In this document: one piece after another, positions 1-6,861 of the stretch
How positions within the stretch are numbered: position 1 is the stretch's first letter
How the letters are laid out: the number at the start of each line of letters is the position of its first letter
NCBI GenBank assembly: GCA_964481075.1
Contig: CAYZSD010000087.1
Location: 1 to 13,904 of the forward strand
Direction of reading: 5' to 3'
DNA from: MWFE01 sp964481075
Lineage (GTDB): Bacteria; Bacteroidota; Bacteroidia; Bacteroidales; Tenuifilaceae
Length of the DNA: 13,904 bases
Program-made: the position numbers and the translations under genes
Notes under the pieces: generated by a model
The model's input: the letters and a program-made list of their open reading frames with translations, nothing else
Database searches by the model: none
What the model was told of the DNA's origin: nothing

Positions 1-2
1 GT

Positions 3-203
3 ATAGTTGACCAGTTCGGAGGGCCCGATGAGCGTAAGTTTATGACAAAGCAGCTTAAGCAGATAATCGCCCAAACGGCCCATTGCTCCTTGGAGGAGCA
101 AAAGCAGACCATCGAATCTGCCCTCGACTCATGGATCTGCCCTTCCAATGGGAAATTATTTGAGCAGATTGATGATATTACAGTTATGTGTGTTAAGCTT
201 TAA
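3..203 (+). CDS. C-terminal fragment of a SpoIIE-type PP2C serine/threonine phosphatase (partial at 5' end)
   Basis: An open frame enters from the left edge and stops with TAA at 201-203, giving 66 residues. It opens with IVDQFGGPDERKF, which resembles the late SpoIIE/PP2C phosphatase motif in which a D-Q-x-G-G-x-x-x-x-K-F stretch follows the last metal-binding part of the fold. It ends with an acidic helix and a terminal strand (DDITVMCVKL), the usual 'DDITLVVIRV'-like end of this family. Such domains dephosphorylate Ser/Thr residues, often on anti-sigma-factor antagonists, and in Bacteroidota are commonly fused to sensor regions. The sensor and catalytic core lie outside the window, so ligand and target cannot be inferred. 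It converges on lpxA with only 27 bp between the stops. Family assignment is fairly firm, the role is unknown. Confidence 0.72.
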   Translation: MVDQFGGPDERKFMTKQLKQIIAQTAHCSLEEQKQTIESALDSWICPSNGKLFEQIDDITVMCVKL

Positions 204-230
204 ACCGCATAATCGGCCTACTTCGCAATT

Positions 231-1031
231 CTAATCATCGTCTTCCGAGTGATTTGACAATGCACTCCTTATAATTCCTCGGGATGAGCTTTTAATAAAG
301 GTTAGAATCTGATCACGCTCAGGGGTTGAGTCAAGGCTTCTCTCTATCTCTGCAATTGCCTGAGAAACATTGAGCCCTTTGTTATATAGAATTCTATATA
401 TCTCTTGTAGTTCGGCTACTTTTGAAGAGTCGAAGTTACGACGACGAAGTCCGATGGAGTTAAGCCCCACAAAACCAATGGGTTCTCGACCTGCTTTTGA
501 GTAAGGAGGAATATCCTTGTTCACCTTCGAACCTCCTTGTACCATCACATGAGCACCTATACGCTCAAACTGATGCACCAAACATCCACCAGAAAGAATA
601 GCAAAATCATCAATGCAAACCTCTCCTGCAAGTTGAACAGCATTGCCAAGAATAATGTAATTCCCAATCGAACAATCGTGCGCAATATGGACATAAGCCA
701 TAAGCAAACAGTTGCTTCCTACCCGTGTAAAACCCTTTGATGCTGTACCCCTGTTAACGGTTACACACTCCCTTAGGGTTGTATTGTCTCCAATTTCGGC
801 AGTAGTTATCTCGCCCCTAAACTTAAGGTCTTGTGGAATTGCAGAAATAACCGCACCAGGAAATACTTTGCAGTTGACACCTATTCGGGCACCATCGAGT
901 ATTGTAGCATTTGGGCCAACCCAAGTTCCATCACCAATAATAACATCGCCTGCGATGTAAGCAAATGGCTCAATCACAACATTTTTGCCAATTTTGGCAT
1001 CAGGATGAATGTATGCTAAAGAATGACTCAT
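231..1031 (-). CDS. lpxA: Acyl-[ACP]--UDP-N-acetylglucosamine O-acyltransferase (LpxA)
   Basis: First step of lipid A synthesis in the cytoplasm: transfers a 3-hydroxyacyl chain from ACP to the 3-OH of UDP-GlcNAc. The 266-residue length fits the family (262 in E. coli). Residues about 6-185 are hexapeptide repeats forming a left-handed beta helix, followed by a helical C-terminal domain carrying GLRRRNF and the late SSRGIIR motif. The active-site motif VHIAHDCSIGN puts the catalytic His at 118 with Asp119 beside it. By eye alignment, Gly166 matches E. coli Gly173, the acyl-chain ruler position, which suggests room for a long chain; the position of E. coli His144 is Glu137. The ATG at 1029-1031 lies 2 bp after the lpxC/fabZ stop, so translation is probably coupled. 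It is the last gene of the lipid A cluster. Confidence 0.96.
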   Translation of the reverse strand: MSHSLAYIHPDAKIGKNVVIEPFAYIAGDVIIGDGTWVGPNATILDGARIGVNCKVFPGAVISAIPQDLKFRGEITTAEIGDNTTLRECVTVNRGTASKGFTRVGSNCLLMAYVHIAHDCSIGNYIILGNAVQLAGEVCIDDFAILSGGCLVHQFERIGAHVMVQGGSKVNKDIPPYSKAGREPIGFVGLNSIGLRRRNFDSSKVAELQEIYRILYNKGLNVSQAIAEIERSLDSTPERDQILTFIKSSSRGIIRSALSNHSEDDD

Positions 1032-1033
1032 TG

Positions 1034-2428
1034 TTACTTTGCTTTAACAATTTGGGCCAACAGCTCTCCTTCCATTACAATATTCTCACCTACAAACGCT
1101 TGACCGAACATGTTTGCTATCCCTCTACGAATCGGCTCTAGAAGTTCCAATCGAAAAATAATTGTATCTCCGGGAACCACCTTTCTTTTAAACTTAACCC
1201 TATCTATCTTAAGGAAGTATGTAAGGTAGTTGCTTGGATCGGGAACAGTATTTAATACAAAAATTCCACCCACCTGTGCCATTGCTTCAATTTGAAGAAC
1301 GCCAGGCATTACCGGCTCATCGGGGAAGTGTCCAACAAAAAAAGGTTCGTTCATGGTAACATTCTTCAAACCAGTAATGGTCGTCTCGTCCATGTGTAAA
1401 ATCTTATCAATCAATAAAAATGGAGAACGATGAGGAAGAATCTCCTTAATCTGCTGGATGTTGTAAAGGGGGGGTTGGTTAATGTCGTAGGAAGGGATAT
1501 TGGGCTTCATTGCTTCCTTTCTGGCAAGCTTTCTAATCATTTTTGCAAGCTCAGTATTGGCATAATGGCCAGGCCGCTTGGCAACAATTTTACCTTTTAT
1601 CCTTCGGCCAACCAGGGAAAGGTCGCCGACAATGTCTAACAGTTTATGCCTTGCGGGTTCATTCTGGTAGTGGAGGTCTAGATTGTTAAGTATTCCTTCT
1701 GGCTTAACCTGTACTCTTGGCTTATTGAACAAATCGGCTATTCTATCAAGTTCATCTTGTCCAACCTCCTTCTCCATGATAACAATTGCATTTTGCAAGT
1801 CACCACCCTTTATTAAATTCTTTTTAAGCAGGTACTCCAACTCATGAAAGAAAACAAAGGTTCTACAGGGAGCTATCTCCTTTGCAAAATCCTCGAAGCC
1901 GGTAAGTTGAGCATACTGATTTCCCAGCACCCTTGAATTATAGTCAATTAGCACATCAATGCTGAAATTCTCGTCGGGGAAAGCTGCAATTTCAATCCCC
2001 TTTTCTGGGTCGGAGTAAACAATTTTTTCTTTAATAACATAGAATCCACGCTCAACATTCTGAATTTGAACACCTACCTTCTCAAAGCCTTCAGTAAAAA
2101 ATCTGGCACTCCCATCCATTATTGGCATCTCAGGTCCATTGATTTTCAGCAGGGCGTTGTCAATACCTAACCCAAAAAGGGCAGCTAAAACATGCTCAAC
2201 TGTGCTAACCCGAACCCCATTCTGTTCGATGGTAGTGCCACGAGATGTATCGACCACATTGTCAGCTATGGCTTCAATGGTAGGTTCTCCTTCCAAATCG
2301 ACCCGCTTAAAAACGTAACCTGTATTCTCGTTAGCAGGGCAAACAATAAGCTCAACCTCTACTCCTGTATGAAGCCCTTTACCTTTGAAAATCACCTCCT
2401 GTTGAAGTGTAGTTTGTTTTTGAACCAT
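1034..2428 (-). CDS. lpxC/fabZ: Bifunctional LpxC deacetylase / FabZ 3-hydroxyacyl-ACP dehydratase fusion
   Basis: A 464-residue fusion. Residues 1-about 310 are LpxC, the Zn-dependent deacetylase that commits UDP-3-O-acyl-GlcNAc to lipid A. STVEH gives Glu78 and zinc ligand His79, ARHKLLD gives ligands His261 and Asp265, and PGHYAN gives the likely catalytic His288. A short Pro-rich linker (about 311-322) leads into FabZ (about 323-464), the dehydratase of fatty acid synthesis: VGHFPDEPVMPGV holds catalytic His367 and QIEAMAQ holds Glu381, the 14-residue spacing seen in stand-alone FabZ. This fusion is an established feature of Bacteroidota. It follows lpxD after 129 bp, where a likely promoter is present, and runs into lpxA. 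The ATG at 2426-2428 gives the standard LpxC N-terminus (KQTTLQQEVIFKGKGLHTG). Both active sites look intact. Confidence 0.97.
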   Translation of the reverse strand: MVQKQTTLQQEVIFKGKGLHTGVEVELIVCPANENTGYVFKRVDLEGEPTIEAIADNVVDTSRGTTIEQNGVRVSTVEHVLAALFGLGIDNALLKINGPEMPIMDGSARFFTEGFEKVGVQIQNVERGFYVIKEKIVYSDPEKGIEIAAFPDENFSIDVLIDYNSRVLGNQYAQLTGFEDFAKEIAPCRTFVFFHELEYLLKKNLIKGGDLQNAIVIMEKEVGQDELDRIADLFNKPRVQVKPEGILNNLDLHYQNEPARHKLLDIVGDLSLVGRRIKGKIVAKRPGHYANTELAKMIRKLARKEAMKPNIPSYDINQPPLYNIQQIKEILPHRSPFLLIDKILHMDETTITGLKNVTMNEPFFVGHFPDEPVMPGVLQIEAMAQVGGIFVLNTVPDPSNYLTYFLKIDRVKFKRKVVPGDTIIFRLELLEPIRRGIANMFGQAFVGENIVMEGELLAQIVKAK

Positions 2429-2466
2429 GTATTTAATATCAAATTGTTTTTATAATAGAGAACTAA

Positions 2467-2500
2467 CAAAAGTATAAAAAAATGTTATATTTCTAACAAG
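2467..2500 (-). promoter_or_regulatory. Probable Bacteroidota-type promoter for lpxC/fabZ-lpxA
   Basis: On the minus strand TACTTTTG (2474 down to 2467) matches the Bacteroidota -7 consensus TAnnTTTG exactly, about 38 bp before the lpxC/fabZ ATG. Upstream, CTTG (2500-2497) with a 22-nt spacer, or TTAG (2496-2493) with an 18-nt spacer, could serve as the -33 element; neither is a perfect TTTG. It lies in a 129-bp AT-rich gap after lpxD. The 17 nt ending in this -7 box are identical to those at the rimP promoter. It would let lpxC/fabZ and lpxA be expressed separately from the HD gene and lpxD. Inferred from sequence only. Confidence 0.55.
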
Positions 2501-2557
2501 CTCGCTTACAAACATAAAGGGCTATCTTTCTGAAACATACATATTGTCTCGTTGCAA

Positions 2558-3583
2558 TTACTTACCAATCGAACGTTTAATATCCTCTATTTCCTGTCTA
2601 ATTTCAGGAAGCTGTTTAAAAAGGATGAAAGATCTGGTAAACTTTTTCGAACTCAATGCAGGTGTTCCGAACATCACTTCATTGGGTGTTTTAACATGGT
2701 TCGAGACGCCAGTTTGTGCCATAAACTTAACGCCATCGGCTATAGTAAGGTGTCCCGACAAACCAACTTGTCCACCAAACATACAACCACGCCCAACTTT
2801 TGTTGAACCAGCTATACCTGTCTGAGCTGCAATAACTGTGTTCTCTCCAATATCAACATTATGTGCAATCTGTATTAGGTTGTCGAGTTTTGCTCCTTTT
2901 CTGATAATTGTTGATCCCATAGTAGCTCTATCAATAGTTGTATTTGACCCTATTTCAACGTTATCCTCAATAACAACATTCCCTATTTGAGGAATCTTAT
3001 GGTACGAACCATCCTGTTGTGGAGCAAACCCAAAACCGTCGGAGCCTATAACTGCGCCTGGGTTTACGATACAATTCTTGCCAATAACCGTTTTCGACAT
3101 TAATTTTACGCCTGGGTAAATAATTGTATTCTCACCTATGGTTACATCGTTATCAATGTAAACCTGTCCATAAATTTGAACCTTACTGTCTATTGAAACA
3201 TTTTCCCCAATATATGTAAAAGGGCCAACATATACTCCTTCTCCAAGCCTAGATGAGGGTTCAACAATTGCCTGACTATGAACCCCTTCCCTTCGGTTTT
3301 GTCCCGAAGAAACCATGTTAAGAAGTTGGGCAAATGATTCATAGGCATTTGCTACCCTTATCAGTGTAATGGATACTGGTTTTTCAAGCACAAAATCATT
3401 GTTTATCAAAACAATGGAAGACTCTGTTGTGTACAAGAATTTCGAATACTTTGGATTGGATAGAAATGACAGGGCGCCAGGCTTACCCTCTTCGATTTTT
3501 GCTACGGTATTTACAGTAATCATAGGATCTCCTTCAACGGTACCTTTAAGAACTTGCGCTATTGCTTCTGCTGAAAATTCCAT
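2558..3583 (-). CDS. lpxD: UDP-3-O-(3-hydroxyacyl)glucosamine N-acyltransferase (LpxD)
   Basis: Third step of lipid A synthesis: transfers a second 3-hydroxyacyl chain from ACP to the 2-amino group of the product made by LpxC. The 341 residues equal the E. coli length. Residues 1-about 100 form the N-terminal uridine-binding domain (GALSFLSNPKY motif). Residues about 101-305 are hexapeptide repeats of a left-handed beta helix, including the family motif GSDGFGF (180-186) and the active-site stretch NLIQIAHN with catalytic His241. A C-terminal amphipathic helix (about 315-341, ending LPEIRQEIEDIKRSIGK) fits the region that contacts ACP. It starts at ATG 3581-3583, 21 bp after the stop of the HD-domain gene, so the two are probably cotranscribed. 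No defect is visible. Confidence 0.96.
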   Translation of the reverse strand: MEFSAEAIAQVLKGTVEGDPMITVNTVAKIEEGKPGALSFLSNPKYSKFLYTTESSIVLINNDFVLEKPVSITLIRVANAYESFAQLLNMVSSGQNRREGVHSQAIVEPSSRLGEGVYVGPFTYIGENVSIDSKVQIYGQVYIDNDVTIGENTIIYPGVKLMSKTVIGKNCIVNPGAVIGSDGFGFAPQQDGSYHKIPQIGNVVIEDNVEIGSNTTIDRATMGSTIIRKGAKLDNLIQIAHNVDIGENTVIAAQTGIAGSTKVGRGCMFGGQVGLSGHLTIADGVKFMAQTGVSNHVKTPNEVMFGTPALSSKKFTRSFILFKQLPEIRQEIEDIKRSIGK

Positions 3584-3604
3584 ATTATTCGCTTTTTTTG
3601 GTTT

Positions 3605-4852
3605 TCATTCTTTAGGATAACAGAGAAAATATTTTTTCACAACCTTAGAAAGGGTCTTGGTGTTTAGCATATCCGAAGCACTTGCAATATCTGCAAGCAC
3701 ACCATAATTATAAAGTATTTTAATTGCTTCATCAGATGAACCATACGCTTTGTTGCTAATAGAATTTGTTAAGACAAAAAACTTGCCATACTCTATTAGA
3801 CTGGGATACATGTTACGAAACGTGACTAGTTTTTCTGAAACCTCACGCATATTAAAAGGTTTATTCCTTAGTTCAACTTTATATAACCTTCTTGTAACAA
3901 GCATCTGAGCAAGGGTTGACAACGTCAAATCGGGGTGCTTTGTCCATAGCTTTGCTGCAACCATTATGTCGTTATCGTCTAAAGCAGCATAGTGTTCCAG
4001 AGCTTCAATGGAGCAACAATCTTCATATCCTGAGCTGAAATCGTTGGTTGAGATTGGTTTTGATAAAAAATACTCTAATGAAGGAGACTGCCAAAGTTTA
4101 CCACCAGCCCTACAAATCTCTTTGGCTCTTACCAAAAGCTGTATCAAAAGTTGCTCGGCAGCAACAACAGTTTTGTGCAAATAAACCTGCCAATACATTA
4201 GCCTTCGGGCAATAATAAACTTTTCAACAGAGTAAATCCCCTTCGCATCAACAACCAACTGGTCATCAACAACATTTAACATCTTAATGATTCTTTCTGT
4301 CCCAATGTTACCTTCAGTAACACCTGTAAAAAAGCTATCGCGGCTTAGGTAGTCCATCCTATCAACATCAAGTTGACTCGAAACAAGCTGGTGCAAAAAT
4401 TTTTTGGGGTAAGCTCCTTCAAATATCTTTATGGCCATGGCTAATCTTCCTCCAAACTGCCTGTTAAGCTCATACATAAAACACTTCCCAATGTGTTCAT
4501 GGCTAACGCCTTGTACAAGAGAATACTCCATTGAATGGGAAAAAGGTCCGTGTCCGATATCGTGAAGAAGTATTGCAATAGTTGAGGCCTCAGCTTCTTC
4601 GTCTGTTACGGTATGCCCTTTTGCCCTTAGCACCTCTATAGCTAAGGTCATCAGGTGCATTGCTCCAAGGGCATGTTGAAAACGTGTATGGTTGGCTCCA
4701 GGGTAAACCAAGTAGGTTAACCCAAGCTGCCGGATATGCCTTAAACGCTGGAAGTATGGATGTTCAATGAGATCGAAGATTAATGGGTAAGCTATGTTAA
4801 TGAAACCGTGAACAGGATCGTTTACTATTTTCTTCTTATTTGTTTCAATCAT
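3605..4852 (-). CDS. SAMHD1-like HD-domain phosphohydrolase
   Basis: A 415-residue protein of the HD superfamily, in the group resembling SAMHD1 and bacterial dGTPases. The metal-binding residues are visible: His60 in TRFQHALGAMHL, the His97-Asp98 pair in LLHDIGHGPFSHSMEY, and Asp162 in SSQLDVDRMDYLSRDS, which parallels the fourth ligand of SAMHD1. His101 and His106 are also present. The start PVHGFINI, followed by FQRLRHIRQLG, is typical of the family. Relatives hydrolyse dNTPs or other nucleotides; the substrate here cannot be read from sequence. The C-terminal part (about 250-415) is helical and less conserved. It leads the lipid A cluster and is divergent from rimP. From memory this neighbour of lpxD recurs in Bacteroidota, but any link to lipid A is inference. 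Confidence 0.9.
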   Translation of the reverse strand: MIETNKKKIVNDPVHGFINIAYPLIFDLIEHPYFQRLRHIRQLGLTYLVYPGANHTRFQHALGAMHLMTLAIEVLRAKGHTVTDEEAEASTIAILLHDIGHGPFSHSMEYSLVQGVSHEHIGKCFMYELNRQFGGRLAMAIKIFEGAYPKKFLHQLVSSQLDVDRMDYLSRDSFFTGVTEGNIGTERIIKMLNVVDDQLVVDAKGIYSVEKFIIARRLMYWQVYLHKTVVAAEQLLIQLLVRAKEICRAGGKLWQSPSLEYFLSKPISTNDFSSGYEDCCSIEALEHYAALDDNDIMVAAKLWTKHPDLTLSTLAQMLVTRRLYKVELRNKPFNMREVSEKLVTFRNMYPSLIEYGKFFVLTNSISNKAYGSSDEAIKILYNYGVLADIASASDMLNTKTLSKVVKKYFLCYPKE

Positions 4853-4929
4853 AGAGAAAAAGTTGAAGGGAGAAATATATCTAGCCTCAATTACAAGAAT
4901 TCATAACAAAAACTTCATCTAAACTATTA

Positions 4930-4937
4930 CAAAAATA
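4930..4937 (-). promoter_or_regulatory. Possible -7 element for the HD-domain gene
   Basis: On the minus strand TATTTTTG fits the Bacteroidota -7 consensus TAnnTTTG, 77 bp before the ATG of the HD-domain gene. No TTTG or TTG lies at the expected 17-23 nt upstream, and the region is very AT-rich, so a chance match is quite possible. It is listed because a divergent gene needs a promoter in this 240-bp interval and this is the best candidate I found. Confidence 0.25.
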
Positions 4938-4997
4938 AACGATAGCGCAAAAAAAACACCTATTCAAGACCATTATTGTTATATATCAATGAAATAT

Positions 4998-5028
4998 TTT
5001 GTTTCATATTGATTTTTTTATACTTTTG
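4998..5028 (+). promoter_or_regulatory. Bacteroidota sigma-A promoter for rimP-nusA-infB
   Basis: TTTG (4998-5001), a 19-nt spacer, then TACTTTTG (5021-5028) match the Bacteroidota housekeeping promoter (-33 TTTG, -7 TAnnTTTG) at every defined position. Transcription should start a few bases downstream, giving a leader of about 55-60 nt before the rimP ATG. A run of seven T precedes the -7 box. No other match this good was found in the window, and it probably drives rimP, nusA, infB and possibly lepA and the gene after it. Confidence 0.8.
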
Positions 5029-5040
5029 CAGCGTCATACC

Positions 5041-5075
5041 GCAAACGTAGCAGGGGGCTTTGTCCCCTGTTTTGC
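5041..5075 (+). promoter_or_regulatory. Leader hairpin upstream of rimP (possible attenuator)
   Basis: The short leader contains a stem of CAGGGG (5051-5056) with CCCCTG (5064-5069) around a 7-nt loop GCTTTGT. An outer stem pairs GCAAA (5041-5045) with TTTGC (5071-5075), separated from the inner stem by an asymmetric internal loop. The GC-rich inner stem stands out in an otherwise AT-rich intergenic region. It is followed by TTTT, too short for a strong intrinsic terminator, and ends 17 nt before the rimP ATG. It could be an attenuator, a protein-binding site, or a structure affecting translation. In E. coli the rimP-nusA-infB leader is controlled by NusA; a parallel here is inference. Confidence 0.6.
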
Positions 5076-5092
5076 TATAATAAACTTTGATT

Positions 5093-5560
5093 ATGATAAA
5101 CGCAGAACTTGTCTCAACCATTGTTAATCAGAACATTAATCCTGCAGAGGAGTTTGTTGTTGAGGTAAGCGTATCGTCTTCAAACAGGATTTTGGTAGTG
5201 CTCGATAGTGAAAAAGGGATTACGATTGACAGATGTGTTGCTGTTAGTAGAGCCATTGAGCAACAATTTGATAGAGATAAGGAAGATTTTGAACTTGAGG
5301 TTGCTTCTGCAGGGCTATCACAGCCACTAAAGGTGTTACGACAGTTCAAAAAGAACATTGGCCGTGAGGTTGAGGTGGTTTTGCAAAAAGGAGACAAGGT
5401 AAAAGGTAAATTGGTTGATGCAAAAGAAACCGATTTTACCATTGAAATACAGGAAATGATAAAACTAGAAGATAAGAAAAAGAAACAACTAATAACTCGA
5501 TTGGAAACATTGAGCTACAATGAAGTAAAATCGGTAACAGTCGTTATCTCGTTTCGATAG
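5093..5560 (+). CDS. rimP: Ribosome maturation factor RimP
   Basis: RimP binds the 30S subunit and aids its late assembly. The 155-residue product has the family layout. The N-terminal domain ends in the conserved stretch ELEVASAGLSQPL (about 67-79), which matches the 'VSSPGLDRPL' signature; then comes RQFKKNIGREVEVVL and a small SH3-like beta domain (about 88-155, KGKLVDAKETDFTIEI). I chose ATG 5093-5095, giving MINAELVSTI. An in-frame TTG at 5087 would add only two residues and is less likely. No Shine-Dalgarno is visible; the sequence before the start is AT-rich, as usual in this phylum. It is first in its cluster, with nusA 25 bp downstream. The last strand carries a Lys-rich loop (EDKKKKQ, 126-132). 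Confidence 0.92.
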   Translation: MINAELVSTIVNQNINPAEEFVVEVSVSSSNRILVVLDSEKGITIDRCVAVSRAIEQQFDRDKEDFELEVASAGLSQPLKVLRQFKKNIGREVEVVLQKGDKVKGKLVDAKETDFTIEIQEMIKLEDKKKKQLITRLETLSYNEVKSVTVVISFR

Positions 5561-5585
5561 GATAAAATTATTAATACGTTTTACG

Positions 5586-6824
5586 ATGGAGAATATTAAT
5601 CTCATTGACACATTTGCTGAGTTTAAGGAACTGAAAAATATTGATAGGCCAACCATGATGAGTGTTTTGGAGGATGTGTTCCGAAATATGATTATCAAAA
5701 TGTATGGCTCCGACGACAATTATGATATCATCATAAATATTGATAAGGGCGACTTTGAAATATGGCGAAATCGTGAAGTGGTTGAGAATGGAATGGTCGA
5801 GGATCCAAACCGTCAGATTTCTCTCAGCGAGGCAAAAAAAATTGATGATGATTACGAGCTAGGCGAAGAGGTTACTGACGAAGTAAAACTTATCGATTTC
5901 GGTCGAAGAGCCATCCTTGCCCTTAGGCAAAACCTTACCGCCAGAATCCTTGAACTTGAAAAGAACAACATTTACATCAAATATAAGGATAGAATTGGTG
6001 AAATAGTAACAGGCGAGGTCTATCAGGTATGGAAGAAAGAAATCCTTGTGCTAGATGATGAAGGTAACGACTTAATTCTACCCAAAACCGAACAGATTCC
6101 TTCCGATTTCTTTCGAAAGGGTGACACGGTACGCGCCGTGGTTGTTAGGGTTGAGATGAAGAATAACACTCCCCTAATTATTCTCTCCCGAACTTCCTCC
6201 GTTTTCCTTGAAAGGCTATTTGAACTTGAAGTCCCCGAAATATTCGACGGATTGATTACCATCAAGAAGATTGTTAGGGTTCCAGGTGAAAGGGCAAAGG
6301 TTGCTGTAGAATCATACGACGAAAGAATTGACCCCGTTGGAGCATGCGTTGGAATGAAAGGAAGTAGGATTCACGGTATCGTCAGAGAACTTCGGAATGA
6401 AAATATCGATGTTATCAACTTTACAAATAACATTCAACTCTTTATTACTCGTTCTTTAAGCCCAGCAAAAATCAACTCGATTAAGATTGATGAAAAAAAC
6501 AAACGAGTCGAGGTTTACCTTCAGCCCGAAGAGGTTTCCCTTGCCATTGGAAAGGGGGGGTATAACATCAAACTAGCAAGTCAACTGACTGGCTACGAAA
6601 TAGATGTATTCCGTGAGGCAGATACACAAGACGAGGAGGATGTAAACCTCGATGAATTTTCTGACGAAATTGATGGTTGGATTATCGATGTGCTAAAAGG
6701 TATAGGTTGCGATACCGCTAAAAGCGTACTCGAAATACCATTCAACGAGTTGATTAAACGAACTGACCTTGAAGAGGAAACGATAAAAGATGTTGTAAAC
6801 ATCCTTAAATCGGAGTTCGAGTAG
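5586..6824 (+). CDS. nusA: Transcription termination/antitermination factor NusA
   Basis: NusA binds RNA polymerase and nascent RNA to modulate pausing, termination and antitermination. The 412 residues show, in order: the N-terminal polymerase-binding domain (1-about 130, with the FGRRAILALRQNL helix at 105-117); an S1 domain (about 137-202); KH1 with DPVGACVGMKGSRI (249-262); and KH2 with the AIGKGGYNIKLA loop (320-331). A single C-terminal helix-hairpin-helix-like domain follows an acidic linker (about 346-362). It is shorter than the 495-residue E. coli protein, which has two C-terminal acidic repeats; the short form is what I expect in Bacteroidota and is not a truncation. It lies 25 bp after rimP and 37 bp before infB, the classical order. 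Confidence 0.97.
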   Translation: MENINLIDTFAEFKELKNIDRPTMMSVLEDVFRNMIIKMYGSDDNYDIIINIDKGDFEIWRNREVVENGMVEDPNRQISLSEAKKIDDDYELGEEVTDEVKLIDFGRRAILALRQNLTARILELEKNNIYIKYKDRIGEIVTGEVYQVWKKEILVLDDEGNDLILPKTEQIPSDFFRKGDTVRAVVVRVEMKNNTPLIILSRTSSVFLERLFELEVPEIFDGLITIKKIVRVPGERAKVAVESYDERIDPVGACVGMKGSRIHGIVRELRNENIDVINFTNNIQLFITRSLSPAKINSIKIDEKNKRVEVYLQPEEVSLAIGKGGYNIKLASQLTGYEIDVFREADTQDEEDVNLDEFSDEIDGWIIDVLKGIGCDTAKSVLEIPFNELIKRTDLEEETIKDVVNILKSEFE

Positions 6825-6861
6825 AAATATTTTTACGATTACAAACCCGCAATACCATAGT

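Noticed and set aside
204..230. Bidirectional terminator between the converging phosphatase gene and lpxA
   Set aside because: Only a 3-bp CCG/CGG pairing was found and there is no T-run. The position suits a terminator but the sequence does not show one.
712..960. Plus-strand open frame inside lpxA
   Set aside because: It lies wholly within a certain lpxA on the opposite strand and its product resembles no known family.
1462..1480. Separate lpxC and fabZ genes split at the C-rich linker
   Set aside because: The frame is continuous through the linker, no start or stop signals lie there, and the fusion is well known in Bacteroidota.
5087..5092. TTG start for rimP, two codons before the ATG
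   Set aside because: ATG at 5093 gives a normal RimP N-terminus and is the more common start codon; the extra two residues add no conserved sequence.
6552..6560. Run of seven G in nusA as a frameshift site
   Set aside because: It encodes the conserved GKGG loop of KH2, and the frame continues correctly to a normal NusA C-terminus.
5586..6824. NusA truncated at the C-terminus relative to E. coli
   Set aside because: A complete single helix-hairpin-helix-like domain ends the protein, and short NusA is expected in this phylum.
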